A stretch of DNA of 64,000 bases from Portunus trituberculatus (lineage: Eukaryota > Arthropoda > Malacostraca > Decapoda > Portunidae). The notes beneath the pieces are model-generated. The model ran no database searches, was not told where the DNA came from, and was given only the letters and a program-made list of their open reading frames with translations. This document shows, piece by piece, positions 25,301-37,724 of this stretch. A program made the translations under genes and the position numbers. The stretch is from positions 15,768,841-15,832,840 of the forward strand of contig NC_059300.1 of the NCBI RefSeq assembly GCF_017591435.1. Reading direction: 5' to 3'. How positions within the stretch are numbered: the first letter of the stretch is position 1; the number at the start of each line of letters is the position of its first letter.

Positions 25301-26252
25301 AGTGCTGGTCCCATCATGTTTTTGATTTATGTTAATGATATGCCAGTAGGAATTGACAGTTACATGAACATGTTTGCGGACGATACTAAAATTATGAGGA
25401 GAGTAAAGAATGTGGAAGATTGTAACAAGTTACAGGAAGATCTTGATAAAATATATGAGTGGAGTAAGGAGTGGCAGATGGAATTTAATATAGACAAGAC
25501 CCATGTTATGAAAATGGGAAGAAGTAGATACAGACCAAACAGGGATTACAGGCTGGGTGATGAGAAAATTAAAGAGACCAATGAGGAGAAAGACTTAGGA
25601 GTAACGTGCAAAACACCTTGTCACTGGAGAAACACATTAACAAGATTTTTTGGAAAACATACAACATGCTTCAAAATATTGGCCTTGCATTCCACTACCT
25701 AGATGAAGGAATGATGAAGAAGATATTATGTAGCTTAATAAGACCCCAGTTAGAATATGCAGCATGTGTCTGGTCACCATATGAAGAAAAATGTGAAGAA
25801 GGTGGAAAGGGTACAGAGGCTGGCAACAAGGATGGTACCAGGACTCAGGAGTTAGACTATGAGGAAAGACTGAGGAAGCTGGGGCTGACCACATTAGAAG
25901 AGAGAAGAACAAGAGGAGACATGATAACTATGTATAAATTGGTGAACAAGATTGACATACTGGACAGAGAGTTGATAAAGGTGACCACAAGTAATCATCT
26001 CCGAGGACATGGAAAAAAGCTAATAAAGGACATCTGTCTAAATGACGTGAGAAAATACAGTTTCCCACATCGTAGCATTGATAAGTGGAATAAACTGAGC
26101 AGTGATGTCGTTGACGCAGTGTGTGTCAATCAGATGAAAGAGAAATATGACAGGAATGGACAAGGAGACAGGACACAGAGAGCTTAGCTCGGGCCCTGTA
26201 ATACACAAATAGGTAAATACAAATAAGTAAATACACACACACACACACACAC
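22399..26252 (+). mobile_element. CR1/Jockey-type LINE copy 2, nearly full length
   Basis: It starts just after (CA)n with a short leader and an ATG at 22428, and ends with GGGCCCTGTAATACACAAATAGGTAAATA and (CA)n to about 26252. It is the most complete copy of the cluster and represents a subfamily distinct from copies 1 and 3; the protein is clearly divergent. Confidence 0.85.
22428..26187 (+). pseudogene. LINE polyprotein, copy 2
   Basis: It starts MASRQTRDFEGFITTPKGLE, followed by a charged coiled-coil region (22606-22880). Next is an RNA-binding region (VIILGLREETNRNWQDRRDK onward), then the endonuclease with VTYTNIDGFLSKRLE, DIMCVVETKL, GGGGIMVLTKED and VGDFNCKE. RT follows at about 24700-25700: NYRPVSLTSILCKVCEE, FGFRKGRSC, LDLRKAFDKVPHNRLMWKLK, GVPQGSVLVP, FADDTKI. 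The C-terminal segment continues to stop at 26187. An in-frame stop at 22585 and frameshifts near 22885, 23745, 24500, 25060, 25320 and 25600 inactivate it. The catalytic GDFN and FADD residues are retained. Confidence 0.88.
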
Positions 26253-28215
26253 AGTTAACAATCATTGGAACATAGTGCCACCAAAAAACAAATTCATGGA
26301 CCAATCAAGAATATAAAGACATGATAGATGACACAATAAAGAGCCTAACGAGAATCATTAAAGAAAGGAGAAAAGTGATATTAGTAGGAGATTTCAACTG
26401 TAAGGAGATGGACTGGGAAAATTATGAAAGTGGTATGAGGGAAGAAGCCTTGGGAGATAGATTTCTGAATGTAATGATAGATAATATGAAGGACAAAAGA
26501 GTATAGGAAAACACAAGATTCAGAGGAAACAATGGGCCGGCGAGATTGGACCTGGTTTTTACAAGGGGTATACAAATGAACGATGATATTAGATATAAGT
26601 GCCCATTGGGAAAGAGTGACCATGTAATATTAGAAATGGATATAGAAGAAAGAAAGGAAGATAGAGACGAATCATACAAAGGAGACTGATTAAACTACAG
26701 AAAGGCTGATATTGAGAACCTCAAGAACTATTTTAAAAACATCAACTGGGGGGAGATGGAAAACTCAGAGAGGGTGCAAGAGAAATATAACTTATTTTTG
26801 GAAATATACAAAACAGGAGTCAGGGAATATGTCTTGAAATATAGACCTAAAGAACAATGAAAGAAAGATTGGTTTAACGAAAGGTGTGCTAGGGCAAAGG
26901 AGAAAAGAGATGGAACATGGAAAAGGTGGAGGAGAAATAGAAATCCAGAAAATAAGGAAAACTTCAAAGCAGCGAGAAATGAATATGCTAAGGTGAGGAA
27001 GAAAGAAGAAAGGAACTATGAAAAGGATATTGTCAAAAAATGTAAGGAGCAACTGAAATTGTTCTACAGATTCATAAATGGAAAAATAAGGTAAAAAGAA
27101 ACAATAGAAAGGTTAAAAGGAGAGAACTGGATGGTGGAAGATCCCAAAAGTATGGCAAAACTGTTAAATAGTAAATTTCAGGAGGTCTTTACTAAGGAAT
27201 CCAAATTTGAAAGACCACAGGGTAATAGAGAGACTGTCTATATGAAAGAGATTAAAGTAACCAAGCTTGAAATAAAAGCGTTGATGACGGAATTAGATGA
27301 AGAGAAGGTAATGTGACCGGACGAAGTCTCAGGCAGAATATTAAAAGAATGTAGGGAAGAACTAGCAAGTCCTATATATGTCATAAAATGCTCAATAGAA
27401 AATGGAACAGTACCAATAGAATGGAAAAGAGCTGAGGTGATTCCCACATATAAGAAGGGAAGGAAGGAACAACCTTAAAATTACAGACCGGTATCACTAA
27501 CTAGTGTAATATGCAAGATGTGTGAAAGAGTAATAAAGAAACAATGGATCGAGTTTCTTGAAGACAACAAATGATTATCAAGTAGCCAATTTGGTTTTAG
27601 AAAAGGTCGGTCGTGTGTAACAAATTTACTAAGTTTCTACTCTAGAATAGTTGATAGAGTACAAGAGAGAAAGAGGGATGGATTGACTGTATTTATTTGG
27701 ATTTTAAAAAGGCGTTTGACAAAGTGCCACATGAAAGATTACTATGGAAGTTAGAGGAGAAGGATGGCTTAAAAGGAAGATGGATGGAAAATTATTCGAA
27801 GGGGAGAGAAATAAGGACGGTAGTTAAAGATATAAAGTCCAAGTGGAGAGCACTAGAAAGCGGAGTGCCACAGGAGTCAGTATTGGCACCAATACTTTTT
27901 CTCATATATATAAATGACATGCCAGAAGGAATGAACAGCTACGTAAATCTGTTTCCGGACGATGCGAAACTGTGCAGAGTTATAAAGCAAAAAGAGGATT
28001 GTGAAATACTGCAGGAAGACTTAAACAAGATTTGGAAATGGATTAAAAAATGGGAGATGGAATTCAATGTGGACAAAAGCCATGTCATGGAAATGGGGAA
28101 GAGTGAAAGACGACCAGCGGGAATGTATAAGATGGGAGATAGAGTAGGATTAAAAAAAGTAAAAAAGGAAAAGGACTTGGGAGTGACGATGGAAGAAAAC
28201 AATCAACTGGTAAGC
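26253..28215 (+). pseudogene. LINE copy 3, 5'-truncated, part upstream of the Copia insertion
   Basis: It begins inside the endonuclease (NSWTNQEYKDMIDDTIKSL, then VGDFNCKEMDWENYESGM) just after the tail of copy 2, a normal 5' truncation. The RT region follows with FGFRKGRSCVTNLL, KKAFDKVPHERLL and LIYINDMPEG. The catalytic box reads FPDDAKL in place of FADDTKL. Several stops are present (26691, 27093, 27315 and others). The sequence is nearly collinear with copy 1, so they share a subfamily. It is interrupted at 28215 by a Copia element and resumes at 31935. Confidence 0.85.
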
Positions 28216-28413
28216 TGTCAAGTGTCTATACAGGTGTGGCAGGGTAAATCAAATGCAGAGAGTCAATTTCTTGGTGTTTACTCATTGGAGCCACGAATAC
28301 AAGTTCTTCCTCTTAAGCGCCATTCCTTCGCTCTCCCAGGACCCTCATCAAAACAAACCCCCGAAAACAACGGACGATAGAGAAGCGCGAGGCGCGCATT
28401 ATGAATGTTAACA
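28216..28413 (-). repeat. Copia 3' LTR (minus-strand orientation)
   Basis: 198 bp, TGTCAAGTG to GTTAACA on the plus strand, matching the other LTR except for about five substitutions. Confidence 0.93.
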
Positions 28414-28428
28414 GACTCCCTTCTCTTT
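28414..28428 (-). promoter_or_regulatory. Polypurine tract of the Copia element
   Basis: The minus strand reads AAAGAGAAGGGAGTC immediately upstream of the 3' LTR, the position of the plus-strand primer. Confidence 0.7.
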
Positions 28429-28564
28429 AAACAAAAAAAAATCAAAGCACTTTCACAAAAAGAAATGAGGCAAATACTAACTGAAAAACAAAACAGTGCA
28501 ATTGAGCAATCTCTTACTATTATCTTAACATACATATATGTAATCACATTACATACACAAAGAT

Positions 28565-30903
28565 CCATTTTCAAAAACTCTAGCTATTTTCAATGGATTG
28601 ACTCCCTTTTTAGTGAGCACATCTGCTAGCTGTGCTTTTGATTATAACCAGAAAATCTTTATTTCCTCATTTTGTATAATTTCTTTGAGAATAGCTAGAT
28701 CAATTCTTAATCTCTTTTCTGACACACTCTTTACTGAGTACACATTATCAAAAAGTGAATGATTGTCAACATAGAGCTCCACTGTCATTTTGCTTTCCCT
28801 GTTGTACAATATCTGAGACAACATGTGTCCTAGATAAAAGGCCATATCTACTGCCTCCACAGCTGCTAGTGTTTCTGAGGCCAGGGTGCTCTTAACAACT
28901 CTTCTTATTTTCTTGGCCTCCCAGTATAAAGGACAACTATTTCCATTCTCTCCAACAAGAAAAATCACAAAACCTCCAGCTACTATATTTTCCAGTAGCT
29001 TTTCCAGCACGACTGTGTACAGTAACTGTCTGCCACTCATCTGAGTTCTTAGGTAGGAATTTCACTCTCCGTCCAATCTTAGGAACACTTTTCAAGCTTA
29101 CACTGTCCTTGGGTGTGTTCGCAACTGGAGACTGGTCCACTTTTTCCTCTTCCACTGTTTCACTACTACCACTTACATCTTTTTCCATATTTTCCACTGG
29201 ATTTACTACTGCCTCAATCTCTTTCTTGTCACTTCTGATTTTGTCTTCATTTTCCTTTTTATGCCTTAACATATCCAGTAGTGCACTCCTCCCTTCTGCA
29301 GTGTCTCTTTCAAACCGGTATGGCATCTCTTGAACGTGTGTTTCATGTGCTCTCACAATATTGGATCCATACTTCAAGATTACTGTCTTACCATCTTGAC
29401 CAATAACTGTGGCTGGGCCTTTCCATTCCTTTTGTTCACTCTCTTAAAGTAGACATGGGCTCCACTTTTATGGACTTTACCACTGGATCTCACTTTGTGC
29501 CTTAGTGCTCGTCGTATCTTCTCTGAAGTCTCAGCAGCAATGAAAGCTTTCCTGGCAGAGTGACTGGCATTGAGATGTTTAGCCACCACTTCACTTGTTG
29601 TTGTACCTTCAAGTGCTGGAAGCTCGTCACTCAAAGTACACGGTAGATTAGGGTTACGCCCGTACACGAGTTGATATGGGCTGAAACCAGCTACCATCTG
29701 AAGACAGTTTTTTGCATTAACTGCCCATGCTAAGGCCACCTTTAAAGACAAGTCTGGTTGCTCTGCTATTATTTTGTTGACCATTTCATCTATGACTGCA
29801 TGATTTCGCTCACACAGGCCATTGCTGAAGGGAGAATGTGCTGCTGTATGCATTATGCAAATGTTCATGTTCTCACACATATCTAGGAATGTACTATTGG
29901 CGAACTCTCCACCGTTGTCGCACAAAAATTTCCTGGGGGCTCCTAAACCAGATCCCAGCCATGTCTCAATAAGCTTCTCTACAATCTCCTATGGCTCTTT
30001 ACTTCTTGTTACACACGATTTTGAGAACCTTGTTGCCATGTCCACCATATGTAGGAAATATATATCTCCTTTCTTGTATTCCTTCAGGTCTATAGCCACA
30101 ACTTCATTGAATTCCTTTGCCATGTTTACACTAACAACTGGCCTGGATGGTGTTTTCTTATATTTCATGCATATCTCGCAAGCATCTGACACTTCTTCAG
30201 CATATACATTGCAAATTTCATCTTCAACACCTGCATCCTTCAATAACTGAATCAGTCTCTTACTTGTGGGATGACCAAACTGCTGATGTAGTTTTTCAAT
30301 CTTCTTTCTCTTTTCCTTTTCATCATTACCCAAAGTTAGCATTATTTCCTGTGTTATCTTCCAGGTTTCTTTCTTGTCCCTTATTGGAAGATAGTAATGT
30401 CCTGAGGGTGTGCAACTCAAATCTACAGTTTTTCCATGAATGATGGCAGTATCATTTTCTAGGTCTATTTTCATCTGTGCTCTTTTCATTGCCTTCTTAC
30501 TAAACAAAAGTGGTATAGAGCAATCCACTACATCAGATGTTACACTTGCTCTGTTACCTATGATGTTCACAGGAAATTTTACCTTTTTCATTGATTTGTA
30601 CTCAACTCCATCTCCAAACCTGAATACTGTTCCACTTTCTTGCTCTTCTATCTTCGATTTTTCTTCCTCTGACAAAGTCTGTGTGTATGATTCCAACCAG
30701 TCAATGCCACACACTGTAGTATTGCAGGCAGTGTCTAGAATGGCATAACTAACAGACTCTGCCATTAACACTGGCATCACTGTAGAATTCTCAACAACAG
30801 CATATGACTCTGCCTCTTTGTACTCATCTTCAGGAAATTGGTTACATACACTCTTCTTGTACATGCTGGGGACAAGTGATACTCTGAGCCACATATGAAA
30901 CAC
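28565..30903 (-). pseudogene. Copia Pol remnant: protease, integrase, RNase H (no RT)
   Basis: The protease region shows YAILDTACNTTVCGIDWL (30720 area). The integrase has the zinc-binding LHQQFGHP and CEICMKY, then AIDLKEY, CDNGGEF and GLCERNH, covering the D, D, E residues. A stop lies between 29990 and 29925. An integrase C-terminal GRRVKFLPKNSDEWQTV segment follows. RNase H then starts abruptly (YWEAKKIRRVVKSTLASETL, LYVDNHSLFDNV, LADVLTKKG), showing that the intervening RT was deleted, with the join near 28990. An in-frame stop at 28640 interrupts RNase H. It cannot retrotranspose on its own. Confidence 0.88.
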
Positions 30904-31631
30904 TTTCTAACATTACCAAACCTGTCAGGACTGTTTTTCTGTCCACTTCTCTCACTTCTATAACCCATACTTCCTCTAGCTCTAATTCCTCCACGTCCTC
31001 TTCTCCTTGTGACCACATTGACATCCTCTGTGTTGAACACCGGTTCAGATTTCACTACAACTGCAGGAGGCTCACTGACACTGTTCCCAGACCCGGCACC
31101 TAAGGACAGCACTTCTTGACTACCAAAGAATTTCTTGAGGGCTTTCTGCATAGAATCAAACATTTCATCTGGCTCACTGAAAAACACTGCTGTCAACACT
31201 ATCTGTTTGTCTTTAACTTCTAGTCCGGCACAGTCCAACAGCTTGAATGCCAAAATACACTTTGGTATACTCACTTTGTACTTCTCCAAAGCCGAATTCC
31301 TCTTCACAAACTCCAAGATATACTGCTCCATAGTACCTTCCTTTCCTTTCTTGTAGCTGTCGAACCTCGTCCACGCCTCATACGCAGCTGACATCTCATC
31401 CTTTTTGTACCATTTGTCCAGATGTCTCAACAAAACCTCCACTCCATCATCCTTCGCCAAATCATCAATGTTAACTTCCTCAAAAATCTTGCCTCTCACC
31501 TCACTTCCTTCTGGGAATGCCAAGGCGACGGTCACAGCTTGTTTCTTCTCAACATTAGTGACAAGCTGCCATCCCCTTAATTCCTGCTTCCACCGGTCAT
31601 AGGTCTTGTCCCCTCCAAATCTTGGGACCAA
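30777..31631 (-). CDS. Copia Gag-like protein, 285 residues
   Basis: The reading starts at 31631 with MVPRFGGDKTYDRWKQELRG. It contains a UBN2/Gag-like helical region (KWYKKDEMSAAYEAWTRFDS, then MEQYILEFVKRNSALEKY) and an Arg/Gly-rich patch (RRRGRGGIRARG). Near residues 240-255 it has a CX2CX4HX4C zinc knuckle (CFICGSEYHLSPAC). Past the knuckle the frame shifts relative to the protease frame, so the last residues are probably not native. Gag forms the particle and binds element RNA. It is the best-preserved open frame of the Copia copy. Confidence 0.8.
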   Translation of the reverse strand: MVPRFGGDKTYDRWKQELRGWQLVTNVEKKQAVTVALAFPEGSEVRGKIFEEVNIDDLAKDDGVEVLLRHLDKWYKKDEMSAAYEAWTRFDSYKKGKEGTMEQYILEFVKRNSALEKYKVSIPKCILAFKLLDCAGLEVKDKQIVLTAVFFSEPDEMFDSMQKALKKFFGSQEVLSLGAGSGNSVSEPPAVVVKSEPVFNTEDVNVVTRRRGRGGIRARGSMGYRSERSGQKNSPDRFGNVRKCFICGSEYHLSPACTRRVYVTNFLKMSTKRQSHMLLLRILQ

Positions 31632-31717
31632 CGCTCACCCGCCGTTGTCGCCCATGTTTACCTCGTCTTCTTTCTTCCTTGTTTTCGAGTGTCGCCTTCA
31701 CCCTGCCACACAACTAC

Positions 31718-31729
31718 GCTCTGCTACCA
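31718..31729 (-). promoter_or_regulatory. Copia primer-binding site, initiator-tRNA-Met type
   Basis: The minus strand reads TGGTAGCAGAGC two bases after the 5' LTR. It is complementary to the 3' end of eukaryotic initiator tRNA-Met (...GCTCTGCTACCA), the expected primer for reverse transcription. Confidence 0.8.
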
Positions 31730-31731
31730 TT

Positions 31732-31929
31732 TGTCAAGTGTCTATACAGGTGTGGCAGTGTAAATCAAATGCAGAGAGTCAATTTCTTGGCGTTTACTCA
31801 TTGGAGCCACAAATACAAGTTCTTCCTCTTAAGCGCCATTCCTTCGCTCTCCCAGGACCCTCATCAAAACAAACCCCCGAAAACAACTGACGATAGAGAA
31901 GCGCGAGGCACGCATTATGAATGTTAACA
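31732..31929 (-). repeat. Copia 5' LTR (minus-strand orientation)
   Basis: 198 bp, TG...CA, next to the PBS on one side and target copy TAAGC on the other. Confidence 0.93.
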
Positions 31930-31934
31930 TAAGC

Positions 31935-32575
31935 CATATTGATAGAATTTTCAAAGAGACATTTGCTAAGGAATATTGGATTAGCATTTCACTGCATGGA
32001 CAAAGAAATGATGAAGAAATTGATAAGTACTATAATAAGACCCAGATTGGAATATGCAGGAGTGGTTTTAACCCCCCATAAAATGAAACACATAAGGAAG
32101 TTGGAGAGACTACAAAAAATGGCTACAAGAATGGTTCCAGAATTTGAAGGGATGACATGAGGAGAGACTAAAGGCTATGGATCTACCAACCCTGAAACAG
32201 AGAAGGGAGAGAAGGGATCTGATACAAGTTTATAAATTGATTAACGGAATAGATCAAGTGGATAATGAGAAACTGATCCTTAGAAAAGAATATGACATTA
32301 GAAGCACAAGATGGCATAGTAAAAAAACTGAGGAAGGAAAGATGTCTGAGAGATGTTAGAAAATATAGTTTCCTGCAAAGATGTGTTGAGACTTGGAACA
32401 GTTTGAGTGAAGAAGTGGTGTCAGCAAAGAGTGTGCATAGCTTTAAAGAAAAATTGGATAAGTGTAGATATGGAGACGGGGCCATACGAACGTAAAGCCC
32501 AGGCCCTGTAAAACTCCAACTAGGTAAATAGAACTAGGTAAATACATACACACACACACACACACTCGACCCTCA
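31935..32575 (+). pseudogene. LINE copy 3, part downstream of the Copia insertion
   Basis: The reading resumes SHIDRIFKETFAKEYWISIS-like, then IGLAFHCMDKEMMKKLISTI, with a stop near 32159 and frame changes. It ends in KYSFLQRCVETWNSLSEEVV and LDKCRYGDGAIRT-stop at 32495. The 3' tail has AGCCCAGGCCCTG, two AACTAGGTAAATA units and (CA)n to about 32567. Confidence 0.85.
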
Positions 32576-33690
32576 CTTTTCAGAACTAAATGGTGTAGGC
32601 ACTGCTCCGAGTAATGAAAAATTCTAGATTACACAATTGGATCCTTTGTTTGTAAAATGTGGATGTATGTGTCCTTAGACTTTATTTTGCGGAATTGCAA
32701 AATTTTGTCTATTTTGGTTTCCCTGATGAACTAAACCTTAACAAACTTAATCTAAGTTAATCTAACACTAATATTAACCTAACATTACCGTATATTGCGG
32801 CTTATAAGTCAATCTGGCATATAAGTCAACTTCTATAATATGACCCAAAAATGTTGTACTATTGGTTTACCTTGCAAATAAAATCAACCCCCTTAAATAT
32901 TACTTAGCCCAGTCTAGTGTTACCATGAGTCTCTTAAGTATTGGGTTGTAAATTAAGTTTTATCTATAGTAAAATAGATAAATCAAACCGATTGAAAACA
33001 TTACCAGCTTCAAGCATTTCAACATAAATAAGCTATCAGTTTCTACTTTTTTTCTTTACTCACCTGTTTTACCTCTATATCAGGTGAATATTTACTTTTA
33101 AAACCATAATGGTAAGTATCCAACCTTCTACAGTCCTGCTGCTCATGGGGACTGCTATTACTCCCAAAAGGAATATGTTCAAGGGTGATGTGAATATTTC
33201 ATAACCAAGGGATTCAGGGAGGCCAATTATGACTCCTTGATCACGGAAATGTCTCTTTCTCTGCCATGTTGTGCAGGGAACTGACGCTCTGTAGTAAGTA
33301 GGAACAACACATATCTGCACAAATAACCTAGTTTATTACTGTAGAATATTTTATTGATACAAAAGCTAAAAACATAATTGTTTGAAAATGATACAATCAT
33401 GGTTGACTGCTAAGTGCTGCCACCTAGTGACAAGCATTTCTGGGTATTTTTCAACTTTCACCAAAAGATTTTTTTCCTTATGGGATTGTAGATCATATTT
33501 TTCTGCATCTGAAATAAAAATCTGCAACTCTAAGTGCTCTGGTTCGGTCATGGCGGGCTGCCAAAGTCAGAAATATGAAGAAAATATCCTCCCTGCGGAC
33601 CAACAGAAAACAAGGGTTTCACCTGTCAAATGCAAGTTTTGTGTAAAAACAATGAAAGATTGATGATTTGGATGTTTTGGTGAGAAATTT
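32576..33690. other. Unassigned, decayed DNA-transposon-like sequence
   Basis: No coding region recognised. Segments resemble pogo-like subterminal repeats: CTCACTTTTCAGAAC and TCCGAGTAATGAAAAATTC (32570-32625), and GCTTATAAGTCAA with CATATAAGTCAACTTC (32800-32835). The short ORFs at 33075-33663 match nothing I know. Confidence 0.4.
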
Positions 33691-34330
33691 TTAACCCCTA
33701 ACATGCGACCAACCTATATATCGGTGGGTGAAATTTGAAACTGTAATGCCGATCAGTCTACATATAGCAAGTGCTATAAAAAACTGGTGTAAGAGGTAGC
33801 GAGCTGGCGTTAGCACCAATGGAAAGAGCGTTTTCTGTAGGTCAGGACTGAATATTGTAACGCTGGCCTGTGCTGCATACTAGCAGCACACTGCCAACCA
33901 TGGGACGGGTGTCTAAGAGGAATAAGCAGAGGAAGGACGCCTCGCCACCGCCACACTACAGCCCAGCACATCTCATGCAGAACAAAGACAAGGAAATAAA
34001 GAAGAAAAGGCCTATTACTCGCAATTAGAGAAGCTCTTCTACAAAATATTGAGAAAGGAAATGAAGATGTGGAAAGTGATGACGAGCTTGTCATGCTGAC
34101 GAAAAGGAGGCTGAAAAATCTTCTTTCCTCTTGTTATTTATACCCAAATCCTGCCTTTGACTATAGTTTTGAGCCTGATGTATACGAGAACACCATAACT
34201 ATGCACTGCACAACATTTAACTTAAAGAACACATCACAACCAGAAAAAGTGAGAGCTGGACGTTGGAAGAAAAGCATCTTCACGACCAACATATCATTGA
34301 CAGGAGGGGATTAGGAACCTGATGTGCTTA
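33691..34330 (+). mobile_element. piggyBac-like 5' end with a broken reading frame
   Basis: TTAA at 33691-33694 is followed by CCCCTAACATGCGACC, similar in form to the CCCTTAACATATGG end at 37154. A possible start MGRVSKRNKQRKDASPP lies at 33901, followed by a stop and then the open stretch 34069-34314 (ESDDELVMLTKRRLKNLL, RAGRWKKSIFTTN). I do not recognise the protein. The right end was not found; a TTAA end in reverse sense exists at 44231-44237 but pairing is uncertain. Confidence 0.35.
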
Positions 34331-35292
<962 letters not shown>

Positions 35293-36149
35293 CATGCAAT
35301 CCCTGCTTAACGAGGGGTTACATTCCTAAATAACCCTTCGTTAAGCGAAACGTCGTTAAGCGAACCGATTATAACAAGTTTAACCTCTGACTTGAATTTC
35401 CATTGAGAGTAAACAAAGCGAGAGTGCATCATAGAACAGTGAAAGGTTTAATGAAAGTAAAAATTATGAAGTTAAACATTTAGGCAGTTTAATTTAAGTC
35501 ATCATAATGTGCACTAATGTATGTATGTACATAACTTTATAATGTTGATGATTTTAAATTTATGAAGGGAGGGAGAGTGAAATGGGAAAGACACTAACCA
35601 GCAACCTGAGGAATGTAGACAAAGGGTGCATCATTGTATCACATGCAAAACTTATGTACCACATTTCCACAAGGCTTTCCATTTTATCCATTGTAGAGTC
35701 ACGAGTTCAGGTGGTTCTTTTAGCCTTGCAAGAAAGATACTGTCTCACCAGCCTTCTTAATAGAGTCTGCTAACTTGAAAATAGTAGAGACAGTATATGG
35801 AGTCAAGATGGTGGCGAGCAATGCTGTTAGTTTTCTCGCCTCTCGTGTCTGTGAATAATATCCAGCTTCACTTTGAGAGTAAGAGACTTCCTGGTTTTCT
35901 TAGCAACGCTAGGCGACATTGCAGGGCGTTTTGGTGGTAAGTTGAGCGAGGGAAGACGAGCTGCTGCTGATGCTGGTATTGTTTTGAACTAGGGGAGTGA
36001 GTGGTGTGCGTGTTGTCCACAAGAGGTGCTGGTGTATTCAAAAGCTTATCGGCTTGCGTGATACGACGGTGCTTTCAAACTTGGAAAAAATTACCAGGGT
36101 AAAACTTCGTCAAAGTGAGTTTGGTGTTCGTTAAACGAGTAGATGGTAG

Positions 36150-36150
<1 letters not shown>
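35293..36150 (-). mobile_element. Tigger-A, short subfamily, right end lost to (TA)n
   Basis: It starts CATGCAATCCCTGCTTAACG and follows the short-subfamily consensus to AGATGGTAGT at 36150, where (TA)n takes over. The minus strand has the decayed helix-turn-helix start near 35850-35940. Confidence 0.85.

Positions 36151-36220
<70 letters not shown>
36151..36220. repeat. (TA)n microsatellite
   Basis: TA run joining Tigger-A to an inverted Tigger-G end. Confidence 0.95.
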
Positions 36221-36550
<330 letters not shown>

Positions 36551-36580
<30 letters not shown>

Positions 36581-36736
36581 AATAACCCTACAAGAAAGAA
36601 TGTTGTGATGACCATCAAAAGGAAAAAGGAGATTATTGATAAATACGAGAAAGGAGGAAGAATAACTGGTCTTGCAGCTGAGTACTGTATGGTTAAATCT
36701 ACAGTAGCCACAGTACTGAAGAAGACAGCTCATTAA
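36551..36736 (+). pseudogene. Tigger-G transposase N-terminus
   Basis: 61 codons encoding the CENP-B/pogo N-terminal helix-turn-helix, ending in a stop after KSTVATVLKKTAH. The remainder is scattered downstream by nested insertions. It binds the element ends in the intact family. Confidence 0.75.
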
Positions 36737-36848
36737 AAGAGCTGATGTGGCGTGAAAAGGCAATTTAAGCGACCTGTGGCAATGAAAGAAAAAGAAAAAT
36801 TGTTGATTGGATTAACCAAAGGCAGATAACTGGTGATTCTTTGTCAGA

Positions 36849-37068
36849 GCTGCTGTGGTACAGTGGAATCTTGCGTGCTTTGGGGTCCGAGGGGTCTCCA
36901 ATCGCACGGGTTCGAATCCTGTCCACGGTCCAAGTGTAGGTTGGGCTTCATCACTTGGAGCAACAGTTTCCTAGCGAGTGGGCTTTGAGATAGGAGATAC
37001 ATTAAAAAGTATCCCCTTTAGCCCATAAATTCCCATTAAAACTCCACATGGTATAAAAAAAAAAAAGA
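36849..37068 (+). mobile_element. tRNA-derived SINE, copy A
   Basis: A box TGGTACAGTGG at 36856-36866 and B box GGTTCGAATCC at 36909-36919 form a tRNA-like head. A ~140-bp body follows, with CCTAGCGAGTGGGCTTTGAG and ACATGGTATAAAAAA, and ends in poly-A. A second copy lies at 50869-51092 in reverse. It inserted within Tigger-G. Confidence 0.88.
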
Positions 37069-37153
37069 AATGAGGCCATAACTTGTGCGAAGGCTAGGTT
37101 GCTGGATCGTGATCTTATTTCTGATACTACTTCTGACTCAATGATGATTTTAA

Positions 37154-37724
37154 CCCTTAACATATGGTGATCGTTTTGGTACAATTGCACTGTCGCGTAC
37201 AGAGAGCCGGGAATCATTCATTTAATCATGATTTTTCCGCGCTAAATGTTTGAAAATCTCCCCCTCACTATTGGTCCTGGGGCAAGTGGAGGTATCTGGC
37301 ATCTTCTCTCGCTCGCCTGCTTGAGCCTTGAGACATATGTTCCCTTACAATAGGTCATCTTTTCCCATTTCGAGGCGACATCTGGCAACCTCCATGACCC
37401 AGAGGGAGGAAATGGTTCTCCGAGTGATGTTATGTCAGTGTTACTAGGTAATGACATTGAGGACAGTGATAAAAATGAAGACAGCAATTTTTTTAGTGAG
37501 ACAGAAGAAAGTGAAGACTCCAGTGGTGATTCTGATAGTGATCTGGCAGACAGAGACCAACCCTCACAGTGACGTTCATAAACCTCCTCTTGTGCTCCCC
37601 TCGAGCAGTGCGCTGGTATGTCACTCATGGTTGCCTCTACAGGACTGTGCTTGTTGGCCAAGTCACGTGAATCTCATTGCTAATAAGAGTTGCGAGATTC
37701 CAATTATTATAGAAATCCACAATA
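37154..37724 (+). mobile_element. piggyBac-like element, left half
   Basis: TTAA at 37150-37153 is followed by CCCTTAACATATGG. An acidic frame near 37430-37580 (LLGNDIEDSDKNEDSNFF, then SEDSSGDSDSDLADRDQ) resembles the acidic N-terminus of piggyBac transposases. The other half lies at 40846-41235, after Tigger-B. The catalytic domain is missing. Confidence 0.65.

Larger units (their letters stand above)
28216..31929 (-). mobile_element. Copia-type LTR retrotransposon inserted in LINE copy 3
   Basis: Two 198-bp LTRs (28216-28413 and 31732-31929) begin TG and end CA and differ at about five positions. The 5-bp target duplication TAAGC lies at 28211-28215 and 31930-31934. The internal region is on the minus strand, in the order Gag, protease, integrase, RNase H. 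The reverse transcriptase domain is absent, with integrase and RNase H separated by only a few hundred bases. A primer-binding site and a polypurine tract are both visible. The LINE reading resumes exactly after the second target copy. Confidence 0.93.

Noticed and set aside
30777..31631. Copia Gag as a host retrotransposon-derived gene (domesticated)
   Set aside because: It lies between two LTRs with PBS, PPT and a target duplication, in a recent insertion with a broken pol. There is no sign of independent selection.
36849..36935. Functional tRNA gene
   Set aside because: A and B boxes are present but the acceptor stem does not pair properly, a SINE body and poly-A follow, and a second copy exists in reverse.
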